Source: Caldilineaceae bacterium (GTDB lineage Bacteria; Chloroflexota; Anaerolineae; Caldilineales; Caldilineaceae). From it: a DNA stretch of 64,000 nt. Shown here piece by piece: positions 1 to 8,453 of this stretch; the stretch's first letter is position 1; each line of letters starts with the position of its first letter. The stretch spans positions 1 through 64,000 of the forward strand of contig JAPKMW010000009.1 in the NCBI GenBank assembly GCA_026645575.1, in the 5' to 3' direction. The translations under genes were made by a program, and so were the position numbers. The notes under the pieces are model-generated. The model was not told where the DNA came from. It ran no database searches and worked only from the letters and a program-made list of their open reading frames with translations.

Positions 1-319
1 ACACACTTTGATCCTACACAGCCTCTTTGAACAAGCGCCTTTGTTTTGATCTAATCTGTCAGGCGGTCTCGTGGACTCAGGTCTTTCACAGATTCTTAGC
101 CTAGTTTATCATCCCCTTTTTCCTAAGGGGTCTTTCGTTTCCTTGTCATCGAGGTTTCCCCCGATGACAAGGTGTTCACACTTTTCGTCGATGAGACAAG
201 AATTTTTACCGCAAAGGCGCGAAGAATGCAAAGAAAAAATCGAAAAATTGCGTTGCGGCTGACCAAGTGGTAGCGCGGTTGACTCGTGGCAAATCCGCAA
301 CAGGCGCGAGCGGACGTTG
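1..319. other. Window edge without a recognisable gene
   Basis: Short open frames occur on both strands here, but none has a ribosome site or a recognisable product. The only clear structure is the 11-bp hairpin at 141-172. The downstream end of the leftward enolase-superfamily gene borders the region. Confidence 0.6.
141..172. repeat. 11-bp inverted repeat
   Basis: CCTTGTCATCG at 141-151 is the exact reverse complement of 162-172. It is probably a transcript hairpin downstream of the leftward gene at 320. There is no clear T-tract. Confidence 0.6.
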
Positions 320-1507
320 CTACCAGTTAGACTTTTTATTTTCCCAGCGGTGGGCGCGGGCCACTTCTTCATTTAGCTCAGTCCCCCAACCGGGGCTGGT
401 GGGGATTTGCATAGAGCCATCGGTGATCACCGGTAAGTTGGTCACTAACTCTTCACGCCAGGGGACATCATCGACATCAATCTCCATGATACGTACATTC
501 GGCACAACGGCGCAAAGGCTGGCGCCGATAAAGGTCGCCAGGTGGCTGTAATAATTGTGGGGCGCCACATTGAGTTGGTAGACCTCGGCCAGGTCGGCGA
601 TCTTTTTGGATTGGGCAAAGCCGTTCCAGGCAATGTCGATCATAAAGATGTCGGCGGCGCGCTGCTCGAAATAGGGGATAAACTCACGCATATAGAAGAG
701 ATTTTCGCCGGTGCAGATTTTGGTGCGGGTACTCTCCTTGATCTGGCGAATGGCGGCGGGATCATACATATCGATCTCCAGCCAGAGCAGGTCAAATTGT
801 TCCAACACCTGGGCAATGCGCATACACGATTCGGGTTTGAAATTGAAGTTCAAGTCGAGATTAATGTCCACTTCCGGCCCGACGGCGTCACGAAAGGTGC
901 CGATGAGCGTTTCGATGTGGCGTAACAACTGGCGCGACACCACCTGATCGGTCGTGCCAGGGCCGCCGCCAAAGCCGCCAAAGACTACATCCGGCGCACC
1001 GGCCGGAAGCAAAATGTTGGTCTTCAAGGCGGTGTAGCCACGCGCGACCACTTCTTTGCCCAGCGCCGTCACATCCGCCATTGTCCGCAACGGCGGCACG
1101 CCCATCAGGTCGGCATAACGGACACGGGTCGTGCCACAGTGCGACCAATAGAGCCGGACGCTGTCACGCGTCGGGCCGCCAAAAAGCTCCACCACCGAAA
1201 TCCCCAGCGCTTTGGCTTTGATGTCGATCAGCGCCAGTTCAATGCCGGCGATGGCTTTGGCCGCAATCCCACCCGGACTTTGTCGGCTGCCGCGGATGAG
1301 ATCCCAGAAACGCATTTCATAGGCTCGCGGGTCAGCGCCCAAGAGCAGCGGTTTAAAGTCTTCAATGGCGCCAGTGACGGCATAGGGATTGCGCCCGTCG
1401 CTGCACTCGCCATAGCCGGTGACGCCTTCGTCGGTCTCGACTTTGACAAAGATCCACGGTCGCCAACCGGCATCGACAAGAAAGGTTTCAATGTTGGTGA
1501 TCTTCAT
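320..1507 (-). CDS. Mandelate racemase / muconate lactonizing enzyme family protein
   Basis: This 395-residue protein belongs to the enolase superfamily, which abstracts an alpha proton from a carboxylate; most relatives dehydrate sugar acids. Residues 1-125 form the capping domain and the rest the barrel. Metal ligands are visible at D218 (NLDLN), E244 (LWLEID) and E268 (CTGEN), with a likely catalytic His at H317 (VAPHNYYSH). The usual barrel KxK motif reads K162-T-N164, so the second lysine is absent and a His-dependent dehydratase is more likely than a racemase. The ATG is preceded by AGGAGG. The gene stands alone, divergent from a permease. The substrate cannot be assigned from sequence. 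Confidence 0.9.
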   Translation of the reverse strand: MKITNIETFLVDAGWRPWIFVKVETDEGVTGYGECSDGRNPYAVTGAIEDFKPLLLGADPRAYEMRFWDLIRGSRQSPGGIAAKAIAGIELALIDIKAKALGISVVELFGGPTRDSVRLYWSHCGTTRVRYADLMGVPPLRTMADVTALGKEVVARGYTALKTNILLPAGAPDVVFGGFGGGPGTTDQVVSRQLLRHIETLIGTFRDAVGPEVDINLDLNFNFKPESCMRIAQVLEQFDLLWLEIDMYDPAAIRQIKESTRTKICTGENLFYMREFIPYFEQRAADIFMIDIAWNGFAQSKKIADLAEVYQLNVAPHNYYSHLATFIGASLCAVVPNVRIMEIDVDDVPWREELVTNLPVITDGSMQIPTSPGWGTELNEEVARAHRWENKKSNW

Positions 1508-1539
1508 GGGTATTTCCTCCTCTGTTGCGCTATAATCAG

Positions 1540-1569
1540 TAGTCCGTAGTCGCGTAGTCGCGTGGTCTG
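1540..1569. repeat. AGTCC/AGTCG word repeat
   Basis: Short direct words (AGTCCGTAGTCGCGTAGTCG and variants) lie between two divergent genes. The same words recur at about 17755, 38588, 43309 and 46131, so this is one degenerate copy of a dispersed intergenic family. Confidence 0.6.
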
Positions 1570-1754
1570 TTCGTCGATATTAACCCGACCTTGTGGCGCG
1601 GCCTACTGATAATTGTTCTCTTGCAGCCATGTACCTATGCAGTGTAGCAAAGGATAGCGAATTGGGAAAGGAGCGAAAGTATCTCATGTTGCGCATCGTC
1701 GCTCTCTTTCGCCAGCGCTAATTGACCAACCATAACCAACAGACAAGGAATCGC

Positions 1755-2684
1755 ATGACGCAGTCGAAAGCCCAAACAATACCCTCAACGACCTACCCGG
1801 ATCTGATCCAGCGCATCTTGGGCATTCTCCTGGTGGCCGGGTCGGCGGCGGCCTTTGGCACGCTGGCGATCTTTGGTCGCTATGCCTATGCAGCGAAGAT
1901 GGACGCCATCACCATCCTGTTTCTCCGTTTCTCGCTGGCGGCATTGGTGCTTCTGGTGTTGCTCTTCCTGCGGCGCGAGCCATTGCCCCGTGGCCGACCG
2001 CTGGCGCCCTTGATCGGCATGGGGGCGATTGGCTATGTCGGGCAGGCGTTTTGTTATCTGGCGGCGTTGAACTACGCCTCATCGGGGTTGGTGGCGCTCC
2101 TGTTATATCTCTACCCGGCCTTTGTCACGGTGTTGTCGGTTGTAGTTTTGCAGGAACGAATGACGCGTCTCAAACTGCTGGCCTTGGTGCTGGCGCTGGT
2201 CGGCACGGGACTGACCATCGGCCCGGCAGGCGGACAATTGCTGGGTATTTTGTTGGCGTTGGGGGCGGCGGCCATCTACTCCATCTATATCATTGTCGGC
2301 GTCCAGGTGATGAAGCAGGTTTCCGCCGTACAATCCTCCACGGTGATCATGGCCGCGGCCGGCGTCATGGCCTGCCTGCTGATGACGATCAACGGGCCGC
2401 ACTGGCCGGCGACTATGGCTGGTTGGTGGGCGGTGGCCGGCATCGTTATTGTGGCGACCGTGCTGCCGGCCATCACCTTTTTGATTGGCTTACGCCGCGT
2501 TGGTCCAACCACGGCGGCCATGATCTCGACGTTGGAGCCGGTTGTGACCGTCTTACTGGCGGCGTGGTTGGAACAGGAACGGCTGCAACCGGTTACTTTG
2601 ATCGGCGGCGCTTTGATTCTGGGGGCTGTGTTGTTGTTGACCCAAAGTGAGTTGCGGCGTAGGGCCAATGTGGCTTATCCATAG
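1755..2684 (+). CDS. EamA/DMT-family permease
   Basis: A 309-residue inner-membrane protein with about ten hydrophobic segments arranged as two EamA repeats, the drug/metabolite transporter fold. Typical family signatures are visible: AAFGTLAIFGRYAY in the first segment, LRFSLAALVLL, ALLLYLYPAFVTVLS before the midpoint and STLEPVVTVLLAA in the second repeat. The ATG at 1755 is preferred over an upstream in-frame TTG at 1722 because AAGGA lies just before it. Substrate unknown; relatives export amino acids or metabolites. It converges on the deacetylase gene at 2753. Confidence 0.9.
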   Translation: MTQSKAQTIPSTTYPDLIQRILGILLVAGSAAAFGTLAIFGRYAYAAKMDAITILFLRFSLAALVLLVLLFLRREPLPRGRPLAPLIGMGAIGYVGQAFCYLAALNYASSGLVALLLYLYPAFVTVLSVVVLQERMTRLKLLALVLALVGTGLTIGPAGGQLLGILLALGAAAIYSIYIIVGVQVMKQVSAVQSSTVIMAAAGVMACLLMTINGPHWPATMAGWWAVAGIVIVATVLPAITFLIGLRRVGPTTAAMISTLEPVVTVLLAAWLEQERLQPVTLIGGALILGAVLLLTQSELRRRANVAYP

Positions 2685-2740
2685 GCGCCTACGAGAGGAC
2701 TGGGGGCGACCGCAAGGGTCGGTGGCCTTGTAGGCGCCTA
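2682..2740. repeat. Paired TAGGCGCCTA palindromes between convergent genes
   Basis: The 10-bp palindrome TAGGCGCCTA occurs at 2682-2691 and again at 2731-2740, with a small GACCGCAAGGGTC hairpin between. It fills the 68-bp gap between two convergent stop codons, so a bidirectional terminator role is possible. No T-tract is seen. Confidence 0.5.
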
Positions 2741-2752
2741 CAAGAGGATACT

Positions 2753-3784
2753 TTACGTTTTCGGTAGTAATATTTCGGAGAGCGTTACAAAGGTGTAGCC
2801 GTTGTCTACCAGAAAATCGAGGATACGGGGCAGGGCGTCGGCGACGATGGGACTCATATCGTGCATAACGATGATGGCGCCGGGACAGACATGGCGCGTG
2901 ACCCGGTTGTAGACGCCGTCGGCTGTGATGCCTTCGACCCAATCACTGCTGTCCACCGTCCAGCCGATAAGGTGGTAGCCTGCTTCTTTGCTGACGCGAA
3001 TAATCGTCTCATCCAGCGCGCCAAAGGGGGCGCGGAAGTAGGGTTTGGTGGTGGAACCGGGGGCCGCTTTTTGCACGGTCTCTTCGGTACGGTTGAGTTC
3101 ATAGCGCACCGACTCCTCGTTCATGCCCTGCATGTTTTCGTGGCTCCACGAGTGATTCGCCAGTTCATGGCCGTTGGCAAGAATGTCGGTGATAATCTCC
3201 GGTTTGCGCAGCACGCTAAAGCCGACGACAAAGAAGGTGGCGCGGATGCCACGCTGGGCGAGCATCTCCATCATTCCTTTGTTCTCCGGCACATAGCCGA
3301 CATCAAAGGTGAGCGCCACCCGTTTCTGCCGGTTATCATGCCCCAGATAGATGCCGGAGACGCCAAAGGGTAGATCGTCCAGCGTATTGACCGTGGGTAA
3401 CGGCTGCGTCCATTGTGCCGGCGGGATGCTGCCGGGCGGCAGGTGGATAGTGCTGCCGGCGAAGAGGGGGTTCTCTTTGTTAAGCGCTTCCAGCGTTGCC
3501 ACATCTATGCCGCTATATTGGGCAATATCAAAGAGGGTATCGTTGGGCCACAGACAGTACGATTCCCGCGTTTGGCCTTGGCCGGCAGTGCTGCCGCGGT
3601 TAGCAACCGTGGCGCTTAGGTTGGCTGAGGTGGTAATCGTGTTATTTGTTAGATTGTCGGATACGGTCATTGCCTCGACGGGGGTGGTGTCACGCCACAA
3701 GACGGCGATAGCTTCGACGGCCAGAAAGCCAAGCATCCCAATTCCGAGCAAAATCAAGGCGACGCCAATGATGCTTTTTGACAA
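2753..3784 (-). CDS. LysM domain polysaccharide deacetylase
   Basis: A 343-residue, probably membrane-anchored cell-wall enzyme. Residues 5-30 are a signal anchor, 76-117 a LysM peptidoglycan-binding domain, and 154-340 a NodB (carbohydrate esterase 4) domain. Motif 1 reads TFDVGY (D161), so the second, metal-binding Asp of the usual TFDDG is Val, as in PdaB-like proteins. Motif 2 is intact (H211-SWS-H215), and RAPFG (251-255), GWTVDSSDW and IIVMHD (H308) follow. It probably removes acetyl groups from peptidoglycan or another glycan, but the altered motif leaves activity uncertain. The start is TTG with GGAG seven bases upstream. Confidence 0.85.
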   Translation of the reverse strand: MSKSIIGVALILLGIGMLGFLAVEAIAVLWRDTTPVEAMTVSDNLTNNTITTSANLSATVANRGSTAGQGQTRESYCLWPNDTLFDIAQYSGIDVATLEALNKENPLFAGSTIHLPPGSIPPAQWTQPLPTVNTLDDLPFGVSGIYLGHDNRQKRVALTFDVGYVPENKGMMEMLAQRGIRATFFVVGFSVLRKPEIITDILANGHELANHSWSHENMQGMNEESVRYELNRTEETVQKAAPGSTTKPYFRAPFGALDETIIRVSKEAGYHLIGWTVDSSDWVEGITADGVYNRVTRHVCPGAIIVMHDMSPIVADALPRILDFLVDNGYTFVTLSEILLPKT

Positions 3785-3966
3785 GGAAAACTCCGGTTTT
3801 ATGTGGGCTGATGGTTGGTTGTCATGCAGAACATGATGGGTTTTATTGTATCAGAAGGCTGACTGGAAAACAAAGTTGCCGACTGGTGCGCGAAAAGGGG
3901 GGCATTGCCTGGGATCTGAGCGTCCTTGCGGCAGGACCATCCTTTACCCCAGGCAACGCACACGCT

Positions 3967-4554
3967 TCACTGATAGGGCTGCTTGACGCTCCGGTCGGTG
4001 GAGAGGGAACGGGTGGTGCGTTCCGTCAAGCGCAGAATGGCGTCGGCCAGGTGGGCATCCTGGATATTATAATCACCCTGTTCAACGCGCCGGCGATGCG
4101 CTTCCAGTAGCACCTCGGCGTGGGTCACGCCCAGCGGTGGCTCAAATTTGTAACAAGCCAGTTCCAGCAATTGCCCCAGCGGGTCACGGAAATAGATCGA
4201 ATCCATAAAGCCGCGATCCTTGTTGCCGCTGTGGGGAATGCCTCGTTCATCCAGTCGTTTGGCGACCTGTGTGTAGGTGGCGCGGGAGACGTTGAAGGCG
4301 ATATGGTGCAGATTGCCAATGCCTTCGGGATTGGGCGTTGGGTCGGGCTGGCGATTTTCATTGGTAAAGACGGTGATCGTGGTGCGCCCATCGCCGGCAT
4401 CAAAGTAGAGATGATTTTCGGCGGGGACATCCAGGTTGGGCTGCTCAAAGATAAAGGGCATCCCTAGTACCCCTTCCCAAAAGTCGATGGAGCTCTGACG
4501 GTCGGCGCCGACCAGGGTGATGTGATGGACACCTTGGGTTTGAATTTTTTGCAT
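3967..4554 (-). CDS. VOC-family ring-cleavage dioxygenase-like protein
   Basis: A 195-residue vicinal-oxygen-chelate protein with two beta-alpha-beta-beta-beta modules, residues about 5-65 and 75-135. Likely metal ligands are the His of GVHHITLV, the His of NLHHIAFNV and the Glu of LLELACYK, the His-His-Glu set of extradiol dioxygenases and glyoxalases. The C-terminal 55 residues form a helical tail ending in a polar stretch. AAGGAAG precedes the ATG. Neighbours give no pathway clue. The substrate is unknown, and glyoxalase or fosfomycin-resistance-like activities are alternatives. Confidence 0.85.
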   Translation of the reverse strand: MQKIQTQGVHHITLVGADRQSSIDFWEGVLGMPFIFEQPNLDVPAENHLYFDAGDGRTTITVFTNENRQPDPTPNPEGIGNLHHIAFNVSRATYTQVAKRLDERGIPHSGNKDRGFMDSIYFRDPLGQLLELACYKFEPPLGVTHAEVLLEAHRRRVEQGDYNIQDAHLADAILRLTERTTRSLSTDRSVKQPYQ

Positions 4555-4740
4555 AAGTCACGCTTCCTTTGTGGTTATCTGGTTTGGTGCAAGCACGGAC
4601 TACATGAATGTTGGCTCACAGAGAAGCTGATAAACGGTATGATACACTATATGCTACACTATATGCTATAGTAAAGATAGCGGCGGTTGTCTCCCATTCA
4701 ATTTTATCGCTTCACCTAAAATCAATTCTTGCGTTGGGCC

Positions 4741-4869
4741 GTGGCGAGTCACGGACTCGCTGGGAGCGGAGGTGGATCGATCTGTGGCGAGTCACGGACT
4801 CGCTGGGAGCGGAGGTGGGGCGAACTGTGGCGAGTCACGGACTCGCCGGGAGCGGAGTGTGTAGGTGTG
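4741..4869. repeat. 43-bp tandem repeat, three copies, each with a GTC-ACG-GAC palindrome
   Basis: Units start at 4741, 4784 and 4827. The first two are nearly identical over 43 bp; the third diverges after about 35 bp. Each contains GCGAGTC-ACG-GACTCGC, a 7-bp stem with an ACG loop. The array ends about 20 bp before the DUF3500 start codon, so it lies in that gene's leader. The same core recurs at 20956, 42537 and 44427. Confidence 0.85.
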
Positions 4870-4889
4870 ATTGGTTATGGAGGTGCAGA

Positions 4890-5948
4890 ATGGCAACGAA
4901 ATTCAATCGGCGAACTTTGTTACAATTTTCAGCGCTGGCCGGCGTCGGTAGCGTGCTGGCGGCTTGTTCCTCTCCCTTGGTCGAAGACGCGGTCTATCAG
5001 GGGACAGAGAAAGCGCCGGTCGCCGCGAATCCCGCCGCCAGCACTGCCGCCACCAGCCAGGAACTCGTGACCCAAATCGCCGACGCCGCCACCCAGTTTT
5101 TGGACGGATTGACGGATGAACAACGCGCCACCGCCGCCTATGCCATCACCGACCCCGAATATCTGCGCTGGCATTGGACAACCCCCCGCACCTTCCCGCG
5201 CAATGGCGTCGCCTTGCATGATCTGGATGCCGGTCAGCAGGAGGCCGCCTACGCGCTGTTGCGCGCCAGCCTCTCCGAAGTTGGTTTCCAAAAATCGCTG
5301 GACATCGTGGGATTGCAACCGGAGATTGGCGGCGACCCCCTCAATTACTACGTGACGATCTTCGGATCCCCCGGCGATGCCACCTGGGGCTGGCGCTTTG
5401 AGGGCCATCATCTTTCCCGTCGTTTCACTATGGCCGGCGACAAGATTACCATTACGCCCTTCTTCCATGGCGTCTGGCCTTCCGTCAGCGAAGCTGGCAA
5501 GGTGATTATGCAGCGCGAAGAGTGGGCGGCGCGTGAGTTGATGCGTTCGCTTGATGATAAAACCCGCAACGAGGTCATCTTCCAGGAACAGTCGCTTACC
5601 CGCCATGTCACCTGGGATCAGAACTATGTCCAGCCGCTGGAGCCGGTGGGGGCGCCGTTGGCCGCGCTTAACACTGACCAACAAGCGCTGGCAATGGAAA
5701 TCTTGCAAGCGTGGATGGCAACGCAGGCCGACCCAATCGCCCAGGTTCATCTTGCGCGCATTCAGCATGCCGGACCGGAAAATTTACGCTTTGGCTGGGC
5801 AGGATCGTTGGAAGAGCGGCGCCCCCACTACTATCGCATCCAAGGGCCAACCTTCCTGCTGGAATATGACAACACCCGCAACGGCAGCACCCACATCCAT
5901 AGCGTCTGGCGCGTTTTTGATGAAGATTTTGGGCAGGGGTTGGTCTAG
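4890..5948 (+). CDS. DUF3500 family secreted lipoprotein
   Basis: A 352-residue exported protein. The N-terminus has twin arginines (R7 R8) before a hydrophobic stretch and a lipobox VLAAC with C26, suggesting a Tat-type lipoprotein. Residues about 70-350 match the DUF3500 pattern: LTDEQRATAAYAI, the WHWTTP motif, a DLDAGQQEAAYALLRASLS helix, YYVTIFG and WGWRFEGHH. The function of this family is not established. The ATG at 4890 with GGAGG upstream is the start; the open frame to its left is only the tandem repeat. An MsrQ-like gene follows after a hairpin. Confidence 0.85.
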   Translation: MATKFNRRTLLQFSALAGVGSVLAACSSPLVEDAVYQGTEKAPVAANPAASTAATSQELVTQIADAATQFLDGLTDEQRATAAYAITDPEYLRWHWTTPRTFPRNGVALHDLDAGQQEAAYALLRASLSEVGFQKSLDIVGLQPEIGGDPLNYYVTIFGSPGDATWGWRFEGHHLSRRFTMAGDKITITPFFHGVWPSVSEAGKVIMQREEWAARELMRSLDDKTRNEVIFQEQSLTRHVTWDQNYVQPLEPVGAPLAALNTDQQALAMEILQAWMATQADPIAQVHLARIQHAGPENLRFGWAGSLEERRPHYYRIQGPTFLLEYDNTRNGSTHIHSVWRVFDEDFGQGLV

Positions 5949-5951
5949 TGT

Positions 5952-6006
5952 AGAGATAAAGAGATTGAGAGATTCAGGCAGGTAATCTCTCAATCTCTTT
6001 ATCTCT
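5952..6006. repeat. 23-bp perfect inverted repeat
   Basis: The arms 5952-5974 and 5984-6006 are exact reverse complements built from AGAGAT/AGATT words, with a 9-base loop. The hairpin starts four bases after the DUF3500 stop and may act as a terminator or 3' stabiliser. Similar words form the linker inside the FemAB gene at 37315-37421. Confidence 0.85.
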
Positions 6007-6036
6007 TTATCTCCCAATTGGAGAAGACACACGCCG

Positions 6037-6633
6037 ATGAGACATCCCTGGTTGCGTATCATTGTTCATGCTGTCGGTCTGCTGCTGCTGGTCTGGATGG
6101 TGGGCGATTTTTTACTCAACCTAGCAAGTTATAGCGCCAATCGGGCGTTGATGTTGCGGTCAGGGTCGGCAGGGTTGCTCCTGCTGGTGGCAGCCTTTGC
6201 GGTTTCGCCGCTGGCGTGGTGGTTGCGGCAGCCCATGTTGGTGCAGCCGCGGCGCGCCTTGGGGTTGTATGGCTTTCTCTTTGTCTGCATCCACTTGCTG
6301 GTCTACGCCTGGCTGGACAATAACTTTATGCTCGACCTCATGATTCGCGACCTGGGCGAACGGCAGGCGATGAGCGTTGGTCTGTTGGCCTTTGTGTTGC
6401 TCATTCCGCTGGCAATCACCTCGACCGATGGCTGGCAACGGCGGTTGGGGAAACGCTGGCGGCGTTTGCACCAGTTGGTTTACCTGGCGCTGCCGCTGAG
6501 TGTACTACACTATTTCTGGCTGGACCGCGACATTGTCACCTGGCCGGTGATTTTTGCGGGAATTGTGGGGGGATTGCTGCTCTTGCGGTTGCCGTGGTTG
6601 CGACAACAATTTAGGAAGACATATAGAATATGA
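6037..6633 (+). CDS. msrQ: MsrQ-like haem-binding membrane protein
   Basis: A 198-residue integral membrane protein of the ferric-reductase-like transmembrane family, with about six helices. It resembles MsrQ, which passes electrons from the quinone pool to the periplasmic methionine-sulfoxide reductase MsrP. Conserved His residues fall at H86 (FVCIHLLVY), H145 (WRRLHQLVYLA) and H158 (LHYFW), the expected haem ligands. No msrP is present in the window, so the partner must lie elsewhere or differ. The stop codon abuts the ATG of the next gene. Confidence 0.8.
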   Translation: MRHPWLRIIVHAVGLLLLVWMVGDFLLNLASYSANRALMLRSGSAGLLLLVAAFAVSPLAWWLRQPMLVQPRRALGLYGFLFVCIHLLVYAWLDNNFMLDLMIRDLGERQAMSVGLLAFVLLIPLAITSTDGWQRRLGKRWRRLHQLVYLALPLSVLHYFWLDRDIVTWPVIFAGIVGGLLLLRLPWLRQQFRKTYRI

Positions 6634-7554
6634 ATGACTATTAACCCGAATCTCATCATTCCCGTCGGCACCCAGGTGGTGATAACGGTCGAAATCACCA
6701 AAAGCAACGGCGATCTGCGCTTTACCCGTGGCGCTGTCGGCGTCGTGGTCAATGCCCCGGCGTATCCGACCCACGCCTATCGGATTCGCTTTATCGATGG
6801 CACGGAAGCCTCGCTCAACCGCAGCGACTTTGCCATTCGTAGCCATTTCACCGACCCGCAAGCGCCGGTGGATCGGTTGGCTGATTATGATCTCAACCGC
6901 TATGTGATCTATCGCTGTGTGGTCGGTTCACGCGCCTACGGCCTGGCCCACGATGCCTCGGACACCGACCGGCGGGGGATCTATTTGCCGCCGGCGGATC
7001 TCCACTGGTCGCTCTATGGCGTGCCGGAACAACTGGAAAACGCCGCCACCCAGGAATGCTACTGGGAGTTGCAGAAGTTTCTGGTGCTGGCGCTCAAAGC
7101 CAACCCGAACATCTTGGAATGTCTCTACACACCGCTGGTCGAAGAGGCGACGCCGTTGGCGCAGGAATTGCTGGCGCTGCGCACTGGTTTTCTCTCCAAG
7201 CTGATCTACCAGACTTACAACGGCTATGTCACCTCGCAATTTCACAAGCTGCAACAGCACTGGAAAAATGCGGGCGAAATCCGCTGGAAACATGCTATGC
7301 ACCTGATTCGTCTGCTGCTGGCTGGGGTGACGGCGCTGCGTGAAGGCTACATCCCGGTCGATGTGGGTGCGCAGCGGGAATCGTTGCTGGCGATCCGGCG
7401 GGGCGAACTGATTTGGGATGAGGTCAATGCGTGGCGCTTGCGGCTCCACCAGGAGTTTGACGCGGCCTTTCAAACGACCACTTTACCGGAACGGCCCGAT
7501 TATGAAGCCGCCAACGCCTTTTTGATTAAAGCGCGCAGGAGTATGGTCTCATGA
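6634..7554 (+). CDS. RlaP-type nucleotidyltransferase with N-terminal beta domain
   Basis: A 306-residue protein of the DNA-polymerase-beta nucleotidyltransferase superfamily, RlaP-like (COG3541 type). The catalytic signature is G98-S99-RAYGLAHDASDTDRRG, with D110 and D112 as likely metal ligands. The next 150 residues are helical. Residues 8-70 form an extra small beta domain (VGTQVVITVE, VGVVVNAP, YRIRFIDG) that looks like an SH3/KOW barrel and may bind nucleic acid. RlaP relatives are linked with RNA-repair operons, but no RNA ligase lies nearby. It starts directly after the msrQ stop, and its stop overlaps the next ATG (ATGATGA), so the pair is translationally coupled. Confidence 0.8.
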   Translation: MTINPNLIIPVGTQVVITVEITKSNGDLRFTRGAVGVVVNAPAYPTHAYRIRFIDGTEASLNRSDFAIRSHFTDPQAPVDRLADYDLNRYVIYRCVVGSRAYGLAHDASDTDRRGIYLPPADLHWSLYGVPEQLENAATQECYWELQKFLVLALKANPNILECLYTPLVEEATPLAQELLALRTGFLSKLIYQTYNGYVTSQFHKLQQHWKNAGEIRWKHAMHLIRLLLAGVTALREGYIPVDVGAQRESLLAIRRGELIWDEVNAWRLRLHQEFDAAFQTTTLPERPDYEAANAFLIKARRSMVS

Positions 7555-8306
7555 TGAACATTGACCCGCGACTACAACAAGTCGTGGCGGAACAGCCCTA
7601 CCCCTTTCTCTTTGTCACCATCAGTGGCGCCCACCTCTATGGTTTCCCGTCACCAGATTCGGACTATGATCTGCGCGGCGTTCACATCCTGCCGCTGAAT
7701 ACTATCGTCAGTTTAGACCCCGAACCACAGACGATTGAGCATTCAGCAATCAGAGAGGGGCTGGAACTGGATGTTGTGTCGCACGAGGTCAAAAAGTTCT
7801 TTGAGATGATGCTCAAGCGCAACGGCTATGTGCTTGAACAACTCTACTCGCCGCTGGTCATCAGCACCACACCCTTCCATGAAGAACTGAAGGTGATTGC
7901 CCGTGATTGTATCACCCGCCATCATGCCCACCACTACTTGGGTTTTGTGCAAACCCAGTGGCGGCTTTTTGAGAAAGAAGAACCCCGGCGCATCAAGCCG
8001 TTGCTTTATGTCTACCGGGTTCTCCTCACCGGCATCCATCTAATGCAGACCGGCGTAGTCGAAGCCAATTTGTTGACTTTGAACGAACAGTTCCGCTTGT
8101 CCTACATTCCTGATTTGGTGGCGCGCAAAGTCAACAGTGTCGAACAAGCTACCCTGCCCGATGCGGATGTTGCCTTTCACCAGCGGGAGTATGAACGGTT
8201 GGTTGATGATCTGGTCAGAGCGCGTGATGCCAGCGCCTTGCCTGATACCCCAAGTGGCAAAGGGGCATTGAATGATCTGTTGGTGCGGATCAGGCTGCAA
8301 GCGTAG
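7551..8306 (+). CDS. Second RlaP-type nucleotidyltransferase
   Basis: A 251-residue paralogue of the preceding gene, lacking its N-terminal beta domain. The active-site signature reads S25-GAHLYGFPSPDSDYDLRG, with D38 and D40 as likely metal ligands. Helical segments include VVSHEVKKFFEMMLKRNGY and PLLYVYRVLLTGIHLMQTG. The corresponding segments of the upstream protein (LQKFLVLALKANPN, HLIRLLLAGVTALREG) are similar. It overlaps the first gene by four bases. Two divergent copies suggest a heteromer or two substrates. The role is unknown beyond the family assignment. Confidence 0.8.
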   Translation: MMNIDPRLQQVVAEQPYPFLFVTISGAHLYGFPSPDSDYDLRGVHILPLNTIVSLDPEPQTIEHSAIREGLELDVVSHEVKKFFEMMLKRNGYVLEQLYSPLVISTTPFHEELKVIARDCITRHHAHHYLGFVQTQWRLFEKEEPRRIKPLLYVYRVLLTGIHLMQTGVVEANLLTLNEQFRLSYIPDLVARKVNSVEQATLPDADVAFHQREYERLVDDLVRARDASALPDTPSGKGALNDLLVRIRLQA

Positions 8307-8310
8307 GGGT

Positions 8311-8383
8311 AGAGGCGCGGATTCTGATTACGCGGATTGTCGCTTCACCTGTAGCAATCCGCGTAATCAGAATCCGCGCCTCT
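8311..8383. repeat. 29-bp perfect inverted repeat
   Basis: The arms 8311-8339 and 8355-8383 are exact reverse complements with a 15-base loop. The stem begins four bases after the stop of the second nucleotidyltransferase and is followed by TTTT, so it may terminate that operon. The sequence (GGATTCTGATTACGCGGATT) is unlike other stems in the window. Confidence 0.85.
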
Positions 8384-8453
8384 TTTCCATCTGCCTGCTG
8401 ATCAGCTACAATAGGCGTATCAATCAACTTGTGCTGAACTGGAAAGGCTGACC

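Noticed and set aside
257..320. tRNA-like stretch (AGTGGTAGCGCGGTTGACTC)
   Set aside because: No cloverleaf or TTCGAATCC-type T-arm can be completed.
4608..4889. N-terminal extension of the DUF3500 protein through the tandem repeat
   Set aside because: The translated repeat is not protein-like, and the ATG at 4890 has a strong ribosome site followed by a lipoprotein signal.
4929..5768. Long antisense open frame (279 codons) opposite the DUF3500 gene
   Set aside because: It mirrors a well-supported gene, has no ribosome site and shows no family pattern; it is a by-product of GC-rich codon usage.
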